A DNA stretch of 47,415 nucleotides from Prevotella sp. HJM029 (GTDB lineage Bacteria > Bacteroidota > Bacteroidia > Bacteroidales > Bacteroidaceae), in contig NZ_KK082668.1 of assembly GCF_000599605.1 (NCBI RefSeq), positions 288,755-336,169 on the forward strand. The letters are read 5' to 3'. This document shows, piece by piece, positions 34,350 through 42,252 of the stretch (position 1 is its first letter; every line of letters starts with the position of its first letter). The notes beneath the pieces were generated by a model. It saw only the letters and a list, made by a program, of their open reading frames with translations. It did no database searches and was not told the origin of the DNA. A program made the position numbers and the translations under genes.

Positions 34350-35870
34350 TTAATTTCTCTTAGCCCATGGCAGGTCTGTTGCTTCGTTATCAGTGCCATT
34401 TAGTAACCCTACAGCCGCTTCGTAGTTCTGCTTGTTAAGGTCGCGCTCCGTGTCGGGATAACGCAAGCGTCGCATGCCACGCTGTGTGTTAGTGATGACT
34501 TGTGGATTGAGATTATCCAAAGATGGTGCTAACTCGGGGAACCCTGTGCGGCGGTATTCAGCCCATGCCTCGAGCCCCATGGGATAGATGGCAATCCATT
34601 TCTGTGTAATAATGCGTTCCAAATTATGGTCGCTACCATCGGCATCCCATTCAATCTTAACCGTTGTATTGCGGTGATAGTTATACTTCGAGCCACGCGG
34701 ATCGTTGGCATGTCCGTCAGGGGTAGCAGTGTTATTATGGATATAAGCCTGAATGGTTGCTGCGTCTACACCATATTGCTCCATCGACAGCTTGATGCCT
34801 TGCTCATAAAAGGCTTGTGCCGTTCCGCCAACGTTCCAACCGCGCAACGCACATTCAGCTTTTAAGAACGAAACCTCAGCAGCGACGCAAATGGGTAATG
34901 GTGAAGTAGCTTGAAACTTGGGCAATGAATAGTTGGCTACATCGTTCTTCTGGAACGACGCTTCGCCCGTTCGCATGCCAATATAACGTGAGGGGTCGAA
35001 TGCCGACGCTGTGAAGTAAGCGCTACAGCGTGGGTCATTGTAACCATTCATATAGTCGACAATCGATGAGCTTGCACGCAAGTCGCCCCAGCTGGTGGAT
35101 GCCAGTTGGTAGGGGTTACCTTGTACGCCAGGGGACATTAATGCATTGTATTGATTGGCATCTATGAGCCCCGCGGCGCTATTACAGATCTGCTCTGCTG
35201 CTGTTTGGTTGCCAATACGCACAGCGGCACGTAAGGCAATGGAGTTAGCTAAGCGTGCCCATTTGCTGTAATCACCTGCATAGAGCAAATCATTGGCAGC
35301 CAAGGGTCGTGATGATGGATATTGACGGCTATACTGATAGAGCGTGTTGGCTGCAGAGGTGAGATCGGTAATGATGTGCGTATAAACATCCTCTACGGAC
35401 TCATAGGCCGTATTGAACTGACCATTGGCAATGCTACTGTATGGAATAGGTCCATAACAATCAGCTACTCTCATGAGCACTGCTGCCTTTAATAGGGTGG
35501 CCATTGCCCAGTAATGCCCCGATTTATGCGTTGATTCCTCTATGCTATAGAGGTTAACGAGCCCTTTGAAGGGTATGTTAAAGGGTAAGGCGTTCCATCC
35601 CTCTGAGGCGTTGAATGTGTCAAAGTTTTGGCCGCCCCAGCGGTTTGAACAAGTCATATAGCCACCCAATGCGCCGACCATTTGGTCTACCATTTGTGAA
35701 TTGTTTTGCTGGACAAACATCAAAGGCTCCATCATGGCTGGGAGTAATACAGAAGGATCACCTTTATAAATGGCGTAATGATTGGTGTTATAATCTTCAA
35801 AATTGCTTGTACAGCTTGCCAAGCCTAAGATGAGGAGAGCAATGCTGGTTATTCTTTTTATAGGTTTCAT
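34350..35870 (-). CDS. SusD/RagB-family outer-membrane glycan-binding lipoprotein
   Basis: 506 residues with lipoprotein Cys20 (LLILGLASCTSN). The helical TPR-like SusD pattern is clear (RVADCYGPIPYSS, LAANDLLYAGDYSKWARLANSIALRAAVRIGN, SFLKAECALRGWNVGGTAQAFYEQGIKLSMEQYGV, QKWIAIYPMGLEAWAEYRRTGFPEL). It fits the SusD-like_2 subgroup. With the SusC-like protein it forms the lidded transport complex at the outer membrane. It starts 15 bp after the susC-like gene. Its likely ligand is an N-glycan released by the GH18 enzyme, by context only. Confidence 0.93.
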   Translation of the reverse strand: MKPIKRITSIALLILGLASCTSNFEDYNTNHYAIYKGDPSVLLPAMMEPLMFVQQNNSQMVDQMVGALGGYMTCSNRWGGQNFDTFNASEGWNALPFNIPFKGLVNLYSIEESTHKSGHYWAMATLLKAAVLMRVADCYGPIPYSSIANGQFNTAYESVEDVYTHIITDLTSAANTLYQYSRQYPSSRPLAANDLLYAGDYSKWARLANSIALRAAVRIGNQTAAEQICNSAAGLIDANQYNALMSPGVQGNPYQLASTSWGDLRASSSIVDYMNGYNDPRCSAYFTASAFDPSRYIGMRTGEASFQKNDVANYSLPKFQATSPLPICVAAEVSFLKAECALRGWNVGGTAQAFYEQGIKLSMEQYGVDAATIQAYIHNNTATPDGHANDPRGSKYNYHRNTTVKIEWDADGSDHNLERIITQKWIAIYPMGLEAWAEYRRTGFPELAPSLDNLNPQVITNTQRGMRRLRYPDTERDLNKQNYEAAVGLLNGTDNEATDLPWAKRN

Positions 35871-35885
35871 AAGGATATGCTGTGA

Positions 35886-38800
35886 TTAGAATTGAACTTT
35901 AACATTGAAACCAATGTTGCGGGTTGAAGGAAGCATGAAATAGTCCACGCCTTGATAATAGTTGCTGCTGGTAGAAGCCGACAGTTCGGGATCGAAAGGC
36001 GCCTTGCAGTAAATCATCCATAGATTGCGTGCCAATAAGCCTATAGATAGGTTGAGCTTATTGCTAAACCACTTCTTAGGTAGGTCATAGCTTAAACTTA
36101 GCTCTTGCAAACGCACATTGGTAGCGCTATATAGATAATAAGCGCCATAACCACCCTCTGCAGTGGAGATAGTTTGATAGTATTTCTTAGCGTCAACCTT
36201 GCCAAAGTTTACGGGAATACCACCATTATCACGTGCGTCGGCAGTAGCTTTTGAACCGCCATAATAGTCGAGAATACCCTGCGTGGCAGAGTAAGCCAGT
36301 CCGCCAACGCGCGCAGAAAGCACAAAGCCAAGCGTGAGACCTTGATAGGAGATAGAGTTGTTCCAACCCATATTATAGTTGGGAGCTAAATGGCCAGCCT
36401 TATGTTGTGCCACCTCCTGCATACTTAAATTACCAGAAGAGGGATCGATGGCAATGCTACCGTTTGGATCTCGTTTCAGTTCATGTTTGATATAAATGTC
36501 ACTCATTGAACCTCCTTCACGCAAAATAACTTGCGGAGCGACAGAACTGGCACCAAGATATGCCTTTTGTATCTCTGGAATGCCTTGCTGGTTGACACTG
36601 GCCTTCGACAACTCTTTGATTTCATTTTGGTTTAAAGTATATGTGAGAACCGAGGAAACACCTATCCTGCCAAATGTGTTGCGGTATCCTAATGATAGCT
36701 CGATTCCTTGGTTTTGCACGTTACCACTCTGCACAATCTGCTCAGAGTAAAGCGATGATGTGCTTGTCTTTCCATAAATAGTTTGATGGTACGTATTGGA
36801 GCGGTAGAGGGTAACATCCAAGTTAATGGTGTTCTTTAAGAACTTCGTGTTCAAACCAAGCTCCCATGAACGAGTGTTCTCAGGCTTCATGTGTGCTAAT
36901 GGTGCAACGTTGGACTTCTCCCACAAGTGGGTTTGATTGTTAAAGTGGTAACTGGGGTTTGACAAAAAGCGGTCAAAGGCGGATGCTACGTTGGAATAAG
37001 ACGCGCGAACCTTGGCAAAGGTTATCCATTCAGGCAGCTTGGTCATGTTCGAGACAACAGCCGATAAGCCGACAGATGGATAGAAGAACGATGATTGGTC
37101 GGAATAGGCCAATTGTGATGCCCAGTCATTACGTCCAGTAACGGTGAGGTAAAGCATGTCCTTATAGCCGAGCTCTACCGACCCGAAGACAGATTGTGTC
37201 TGATCGTGCCAACCCTCTTGTATCGTTTTGTACTTGTTGGCATAGTTGATGTTGTTCATTGCAAAGAAGTTCACAAGGAGGAGATTACCTGCACCTCCAG
37301 CAGCTTCAAACACCTGGTCTTTTATCGATGTTCCGATATTAGCCGTGAGATTATAGTGCTCTCCAAACCGTTTGTTGATGTTCACCATCACGTCTCCATA
37401 AAGTGTCCGATCGTGTTGTGTCTGATCTCCGTAACCACCATTCACATCCGAAATGGTTAATAAGGTAGAAGCATAGTTCTTGTTCAGTAGTCGGTATTCA
37501 GAATTGTCAACCCGAACGCGCCCTACAACGTTTAGCCAGTCATATACGTTCCACTTTAACGATGCGTTCAACATATAGCGATGCTTGTCTGTTGTGCGCT
37601 CCATTCGGTTCTGAATCCAGTAGGGATTTTGCAGTGAATGAACGCCTTCCCCATAAGGCCAGTACTGCGTCATGTAGCCCAATACTGGATCCCAGCGCTC
37701 ATAGTTGCGAATTTCATTAAAGTCATCGCCACGAGGGAAGAGGTATAATGCAGGCAAGGGGTTGTTATATTTACCCTGCGACACCATATTTGCATCCTTC
37801 TGTAGAATATAGTTTGCACCGAAGTCTAATACCAATTTGTCATCTAAGAACGATGTGGTATTGCGGGCTGTGAAGTTATAACGCGAATAAGTGTTCTTCG
37901 GAACGATACCTTTCGCATTTGTGGTTGACATGGATAAATAGGTCTGGTTCTTGCTATTCCCCGTTGACAACGATATCGAATTAATGATATTGGAACCTGT
38001 ATTGAAGAATTTCGCAATATCAAAGTCACCCACTTGCTGGGCTCCCCAACTCATCAGTCCAGAACTTGTACCATAGCTGTTCTGTATCTTTGGTAGGAAC
38101 GTAGCACGAGAGAAAGTACTACTATTGCTCACTGTGACACTCGTCTTATCTTTACTACCGCGCTTGGTGTTGATGATGACAACACCATTTGCAGCATCAC
38201 TGCCATATAATGCAGCAGCCGATGGACCAGTAAGCATATTCACGCTTTCAATATCTTCAGGGTTGATGTCTGCAGAACTTTCCGAACCCATAGGTGTTGA
38301 ATAGGCACCTTCACCACCACCAAAAGCATGATTGTACATCGGTATACCATCAATCACATACAAGACATTGTTGCTTTTCTCAATAGATTTTGTACCACGC
38401 ATCACAACACGGACAGCACTTCCTGCACCTCCAGCACCCGCATTGATTTGCACACCAGCCACTTTACCTACTAACGAGTTCACAAAGTTGGCATCTTTGT
38501 TGCGTGTCAGTTCGTCGGCAGTAACCTTTTGAACATTATAGCTCAGAGCCTTTTCTGCGCGTTTAATACCTAAGGCAGTGACAACCACTTCATTAAGCAC
38601 TTTTGAATTTTCTTCCAAAATAATAGGCTTGTTGATGGTATTGGCCTTGATCTCTTTCGAAGTGTAGCCCACATAGGAAAGTTCCAATACGGCATCGCGT
38701 GATGCTTGAATCTTAAAATGGCCGTCTAAATCTGTGACAACGGCATTTTTCGTTCCTTTCACGCGTACGGTAACCCCCAAAAGCGGCTCGCCTTTCACGT

Positions 38801-39002
38801 CGGTTACATTTCCCTCTACAACATGAGTTTGTTGTGGCGCTGGGAGAATCGTTTCAAAACGAAGCGTACTGGGCAGTGAAGCTGCCAGAAGAAGTGGATT
38901 TTCAGCCCACACATGAGTGGCCGAAATGAAGAGCATACCCACGCAAAGCGACTTCTTCCAGGGTATGTTTCGACTTGTTTTCTTTTGTACAGTTGATTTC
39001 AT
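35886..39002 (-). CDS. SusC/RagA-family TonB-dependent outer-membrane transporter
   Basis: 1038 residues, normal for the family. A signal peptide (SLCVGMLFISATHVWA) is followed near residues 62-140 by a carboxypeptidase-regulatory-like domain (VTDVKGEPLLGVTVRVKGTKNAVVTDLDGHFKI), the plug (VVVTALGIKRAEKALSYNVQKVTADEL; LYVIDGIPMYNH), and a 22-strand barrel ending in NIGFNVKVQF with a terminal aromatic residue. It takes up oligosaccharides using TonB energy. It is the first gene of the operon. No ECF sigma/anti-sigma or hybrid two-component regulator is next to it, so regulation cannot be read here. Confidence 0.96.
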   Translation of the reverse strand: MKSTVQKKTSRNIPWKKSLCVGMLFISATHVWAENPLLLAASLPSTLRFETILPAPQQTHVVEGNVTDVKGEPLLGVTVRVKGTKNAVVTDLDGHFKIQASRDAVLELSYVGYTSKEIKANTINKPIILEENSKVLNEVVVTALGIKRAEKALSYNVQKVTADELTRNKDANFVNSLVGKVAGVQINAGAGGAGSAVRVVMRGTKSIEKSNNVLYVIDGIPMYNHAFGGGEGAYSTPMGSESSADINPEDIESVNMLTGPSAAALYGSDAANGVVIINTKRGSKDKTSVTVSNSSTFSRATFLPKIQNSYGTSSGLMSWGAQQVGDFDIAKFFNTGSNIINSISLSTGNSKNQTYLSMSTTNAKGIVPKNTYSRYNFTARNTTSFLDDKLVLDFGANYILQKDANMVSQGKYNNPLPALYLFPRGDDFNEIRNYERWDPVLGYMTQYWPYGEGVHSLQNPYWIQNRMERTTDKHRYMLNASLKWNVYDWLNVVGRVRVDNSEYRLLNKNYASTLLTISDVNGGYGDQTQHDRTLYGDVMVNINKRFGEHYNLTANIGTSIKDQVFEAAGGAGNLLLVNFFAMNNINYANKYKTIQEGWHDQTQSVFGSVELGYKDMLYLTVTGRNDWASQLAYSDQSSFFYPSVGLSAVVSNMTKLPEWITFAKVRASYSNVASAFDRFLSNPSYHFNNQTHLWEKSNVAPLAHMKPENTRSWELGLNTKFLKNTINLDVTLYRSNTYHQTIYGKTSTSSLYSEQIVQSGNVQNQGIELSLGYRNTFGRIGVSSVLTYTLNQNEIKELSKASVNQQGIPEIQKAYLGASSVAPQVILREGGSMSDIYIKHELKRDPNGSIAIDPSSGNLSMQEVAQHKAGHLAPNYNMGWNNSISYQGLTLGFVLSARVGGLAYSATQGILDYYGGSKATADARDNGGIPVNFGKVDAKKYYQTISTAEGGYGAYYLYSATNVRLQELSLSYDLPKKWFSNKLNLSIGLLARNLWMIYCKAPFDPELSASTSSNYYQGVDYFMLPSTRNIGFNVKVQF

Positions 39003-39423
39003 GTTGTTTGAATCAAGTAATATTTAGAATATGAAAATTAATAATCAATATAGCTTTTAAGGCATCCACTTACACCTTTTCTTGTGATGAAAGGTATGGT
39101 AAATGCCATCTTCATTCCGTGTTATTATAAAATGCCTCATTTAAGTAGTAATCTCTTATAGCTTAGGTTGTGCTACAATCAATGTAACTTGTGATTCGGT
39201 AGGCATAAAACTTTAGAGAGTTATAAACCACAACACACTTCTTTCGCACAATTTATAAGGGCACCATCGTGGCATGAGTCTCTTGAAAATCAATTGCGTT
39301 ATGCAACTCATCCTATCAGCAGTGCTATCATTATAACAAGCATAGTTAAGAAAATACTTACTCCATTTAGAAAAATATAATCAATAAGTGATGTGTGTGT
39401 GCTGTAGACGCTTTCCTATAAAG
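39003..39423. other. Upstream region of the PUL, no gene seen
   Basis: About 420 bp of AT-rich DNA upstream of the susC-like gene. I found no exact TTTG/TAnnTTTG promoter pair on the minus strand, which may mean that an activator is needed. No ORF of interest is present. Confidence 0.45.
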
Positions 39424-39470
39424 GACTATCTTAGCTTGCCACATCATACCTTTGTGGTTGCAATAACAAC
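39424..39470 (+). repeat. Strongly decayed CRISPR repeat 1 (orphan)
   Basis: Aligned to the array repeat, positions 24-47 match at 21 of 24 bases (TACCTTTGTGGTTGCAATAA and on), and TT.GCTT matches near positions 8-14. It starts exactly 77 bp before the second decayed repeat, the same as the repeat-spacer unit of the array. The -7-like TACCTTTG is retained. Confidence 0.6.
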
Positions 39471-39500
39471 ACAAGATGACGGAAAAGCAACTAAGTTTAT

Positions 39501-39547
39501 GTTGTGATTTGCTTAAAAAGATTTATCTTTGTGGTAGCAACAATAGC
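39501..39547 (+). repeat. Decayed CRISPR repeat 2 (orphan), likely promoter
   Basis: 43 of 47 positions match the array repeat; the changes are at repeat positions 20, 23, 44 and 46. It keeps GTTG, N19 and TATCTTTG (39524-39531). A further TATTTTTG lies at 39548-39555. It stands 29 bp before the small membrane-protein start and 615 bp before the active array. Confidence 0.85.
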
Positions 39548-39575
39548 TATTTTTGCATTTATAAAATAACAGAAT

Positions 39576-39875
39576 ATGAGAACAATAAACAAAAACAAAA
39601 TGTCCAGGGGGGCTTATATGAGGGCGTTAGTGCGCGCAAGAATTTTGCTCACCATTATTCTTTGGATTACATTCCCTTCATTCCTTATTATCCCTTTCTT
39701 TGAACTAACAGCTTTCCGGTTTGTTGTTGGTGTAGCCTTGTTACTCATTAGCTTTTTTATTTTTCTCTTACGAAGCTCGATAAAGGCGGAACTTAGATTA
39801 ATGATAGCAGAGGAAACTGGGGACTACCCTTGGTGGTATGCGCCAAACACACCATGGTGGATGGGTGGGTTATAA
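39576..39875 (+). CDS. Small two-helix membrane protein, unknown function
   Basis: 99 residues, not recognised; an alternative ATG at 39600 gives 91. Two adjacent membrane segments are visible (ILLTIILWITFPSFLIIPFF; FVVGVALLLISFFIFLL) joined by a short turn, with basic residues before them and a polar, Trp-rich tail (GDYPWWYAPNTPWWMGGL). It lies between the decayed CRISPR repeats and the active array, on the same strand as the array. Its promoter seems to be the decayed repeat at 39501 or the TATTTTTG just after it. Whether it belongs to the CRISPR system or only sits there is unknown. Confidence 0.6.
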   Translation: MRTINKNKMSRGAYMRALVRARILLTIILWITFPSFLIIPFFELTAFRFVVGVALLLISFFIFLLRSSIKAELRLMIAEETGDYPWWYAPNTPWWMGGL

Positions 39876-40037
39876 TACATTTGCAATGCTCTCTGAGAAC
39901 TTCTTTTCCATTTTCCTTTTTCCGCAACTGAGCTTTGTTTTCTCTGGCCTCTCATGTTAAGAGTCTATCTAAGTATAGATAATCCTTCGCGTGATGGGTA
40001 TAATGATGAGAGTGTGGCATCAGTGGTGTACGCTCCA

Positions 40038-40083
40038 GTTGTCTTTTGTAATTCTTTCTCTCGTCCCATGGTGTAATAATTAC
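40038..40083 (+). repeat. Possible third decayed CRISPR repeat
   Basis: About 20 of 46 positions match the array repeat, including GTTGTnnTTTG at the start and TGGT at positions 32-35. It starts 78 bp before repeat 1, close to one unit. The match is weak and may be chance. Confidence 0.25.
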
Positions 40084-40115
40084 ATTTATCTCGTAGATAT
40101 AGAAGAACGAGAACT

Positions 40116-40700
40116 GTTGTGATTTGCTTAAAAATATCTATCTTTGTGGTAGCAACAACAACCAATGCGCACATCATTAGCGGCTATTGTGGGTTGTGAT
40201 TTGCTTAAAAATATCTATCTTTGTGGTAGCAACAACAACACAAAAACGAGATTTTCGACGGTTGCACCGGTTGTGATTTGCTTAAAAATATCTATCTTTG
40301 TGGTAGCAACAACAACTTTACCGCGCTCATAAACCTTATCAGCAGCGTTGTGATTTGCTTAAAAATATCTATCTTTGTGGTAGCAACAACAACAAGCAAC
40401 AAAGATTATGAGTAAAAAAACTAGTTGTGATTTGCTTAAAAATATCTATCTTTGTGGTAGCAACAACAATAGGTGCAGTTATTAATCGTGTCCTTCAAAC
40501 GTTGTGATTTGCTTAAAAATATCTATCTTTGTGGTAGCAACAACAATAGGATATTGCAGAAATGATTGAAACATTGGTTGTGATTTGCTTAAAAATATCT
40601 ATCTTTGTGGTAGCAACAACAATATAGATTGCTGATTACCACTATTCACCTGGGTTGTGATTTGCTTAAAAATATCTATCTTTGTGGTAGCAACAACAAT
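40116..40700 (+). CRISPR. Type II-C CRISPR array, 8 repeats and 7 spacers
   Basis: Repeats start at 40116, 40193, 40270, 40347, 40424, 40501, 40577 and 40654. Each is 47 nt, begins GTTGTGATTTGCTT and ends GGTAGCAACAACAAY. The first 46 bases are identical in all eight; base 47 is C in repeats 1-4 and T in 5-8. Spacers are 30 nt, except spacer 6, which is 29. The first part of the repeat pairs with the anti-repeat of the tracrRNA at 46760, which sets the crRNA strand as plus. Each repeat contains GTTG-N19-TATCTTTG, a Bacteroidetes-type promoter. The array ends at a terminator at 40776. I could not identify the spacer targets. Confidence 0.98.
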
Positions 40701-40775
40701 TGATTCTTTGTAATTTATTGTTTATCAAAAGGATATAAGGTTGTTGAAGAAAATAAAAAATGGTACCACAAAACG

Positions 40776-40809
40776 AAATCCCACTTCATTGAAGTGGGAT
40801 TTTTGTTTT
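40776..40809 (+). terminator. Terminator between CRISPR array and cas2
   Basis: AAATCCCACTTCA and TGAAGTGGGATTT form a perfect 13-bp inverted repeat with one central base (loop of about 3), followed by TTGTTTT. It lies 75 bp after the last repeat and should stop array transcription; on the minus strand it may also stop the cas operon, although the T run there is broken. Confidence 0.87.
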
Positions 40810-40957
40810 CTATTAAGGTAACTTCTTATGAAGCCTTCTTTCCATATTTCTTGGTTGCATGGTAGATTGTTCGTAAGCGATAAAAATATTTTTTCTTTTT
40901 TAACAGAGCTTTTTTATCGGGAGATGGATAGCTTTTATCTTTGCCATCCTACGTCCT

Positions 40958-41299
40958 TTAGAATAATTCCAATTGTTGTCCGGGTGCGTTAGGCGCTTTA
41001 GGTTTCTCGCCAAAGAAAAGACGAATGTTGGCAAACTGTTTATCGGTGATGCATAACATTCCCACCATTCCATGTTGGGGAAGGCTGACTTGCACGCGCT
41101 TCATGTGCACTTCTGCATTTTCTATACTTGCACAGTGGCGAATATAGATAGAGAATTGGAACATGGTAAAACCATCTTTTATCAGCATTTTCCGAAAATC
41201 CATATAGGCTTTCTTTTCCTTCTTGGTTTCTGTAGGCAAGTCAAAGAATACGAGAATCCACATAATGCGATACTCACTGAAGCGTTTAAAGTCGACCAT
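40958..41299 (-). CDS. cas2: CRISPR adaptation protein Cas2
   Basis: 113 residues with the Cas2 ferredoxin-fold signature: the first strand and metal Asp in MWILVFFDLPTETKKEKKAYMDFRKML, then FTMFQFSIYIRHC, and VGMLCITDKQFANIRLFFG near the end. About 12 residues precede the core strand, as in some type II Cas2 proteins. It forms the spacer-integration complex with Cas1. It starts 8 bp after cas1 and is the last gene of the cas operon. No csn2 or cas4 follows, which defines subtype II-C. Confidence 0.95.
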   Translation of the reverse strand: MVDFKRFSEYRIMWILVFFDLPTETKKEKKAYMDFRKMLIKDGFTMFQFSIYIRHCASIENAEVHMKRVQVSLPQHGMVGMLCITDKQFANIRLFFGEKPKAPNAPGQQLELF

Positions 41300-41307
41300 A
41301 AGTGGGG

Positions 41308-42240
41308 TTACAGCTCAGGATAACTGATGTGGCGTATTTCTCCAGAGAAGCATTTTGCTAACGAGGCTGTTGTCTGTTGTGCAGCAATCATAAGAGGACT
41401 TCTTTTTCCATTCATTACAACATCGAGCATCGGAATGCCTAAGAGTTCCATTTTTAGTTCTTTTGTAAGCACTGAAGCCTCTTTATGTTTATTCAGTATC
41501 TGAATAACAAGTTGATCAACATATGGGCGATAAGGCTCCATGATATCATCAGCCAAACAATAAGCATTATAACGATTGTGGTGGTGGATACCTAAAGTTG
41601 GCAACAAACCGCTTCCAACCAAGGCACGAGCAATGACAGCACGCAGGATAGCATAGCCATAATTCAGGAGGTTATTGGGCGGAGTCCCCTCCCGATCGCG
41701 AACAAAATGAGGATAATCAAGAAATAGATTGCGCCAATAGTGGGCGGCTGCTCGTGCCTCAAGATTGTCCGGATCACCGCTGCGTACCTCGTTTGCCCAT
41801 ACGCGCATGCAGTTGGTTTCCTTGTCCGTAGTAGTACGTAAAACATGCTCTTGATTTAAGATTTTCTGTTTGATGGTTTGTTGCCATAGTTGTTTACGCA
41901 AGGGGAGTGAGGCATCTACTTGTGCACGAAATCGCTCATTTTGCGTGTTGTTGCCGCATAAAGGCAGAAGTAACCCCACAGGCATACTCTTTTGGTCGCA
42001 TGTAATCACTGCACAATTGTTGTCTAATAGAGCCTCCAACACACCCGAAGTTACCGTGATACGAGGGTTATCGAGCACCACCACCCCAATATCTTCTATT
42101 GGGATGGTACGCTCAGCTTCTTTTTTCATTGCTTCGGGTAGCGTGTTATTCTGCACCACTTCAGGCAGATGGAGCACTAATTGCGCATGGCGTAGGCTCA
42201 AATAGATGGGATTGCTAAAGCAAAGTGTTTTCTTAATCAT
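41308..42240 (-). CDS. cas1: CRISPR adaptation integrase Cas1
   Basis: 310 residues of the type II Cas1 branch. The metal-binding residues can be seen: Glu161 (DNLEARAAAHYW), a His at 219-221 (LGIHHHNRYNAY) and Glu235 (DDIMEPYRPYV), spaced as in the family. The N-terminal beta domain includes GVLEALLDNNCAVITCD. It integrates new spacers together with Cas2 and, in type II, with Cas9 and tracrRNA. It lies 12 bp after cas9 and 8 bp before cas2. Nothing suggests inactivation. Confidence 0.97.
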   Translation of the reverse strand: MIKKTLCFSNPIYLSLRHAQLVLHLPEVVQNNTLPEAMKKEAERTIPIEDIGVVVLDNPRITVTSGVLEALLDNNCAVITCDQKSMPVGLLLPLCGNNTQNERFRAQVDASLPLRKQLWQQTIKQKILNQEHVLRTTTDKETNCMRVWANEVRSGDPDNLEARAAAHYWRNLFLDYPHFVRDREGTPPNNLLNYGYAILRAVIARALVGSGLLPTLGIHHHNRYNAYCLADDIMEPYRPYVDQLVIQILNKHKEASVLTKELKMELLGIPMLDVVMNGKRSPLMIAAQQTTASLAKCFSGEIRHISYPEL

Positions 42241-42252
42241 AAGCTAAGGGGG

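Noticed and set aside
39966-39981. TATCTA/TAGATA hairpin upstream of the array as leader signal
   Set aside because: Only a 6-bp AT-rich stem; expected by chance in such DNA.
39965-40177. 70-codon frame on the minus strand over the first CRISPR repeat
   Set aside because: It includes repeat 1 in antisense and ends in non-coding DNA; not a gene.
40701-40775. GTTGTTG and TACCACAAA just after the array, similar to the reverse complement of the repeat's 3' half
   Set aside because: The words are short, and the sequence between them does not match; an inverted repeat remnant cannot be supported.
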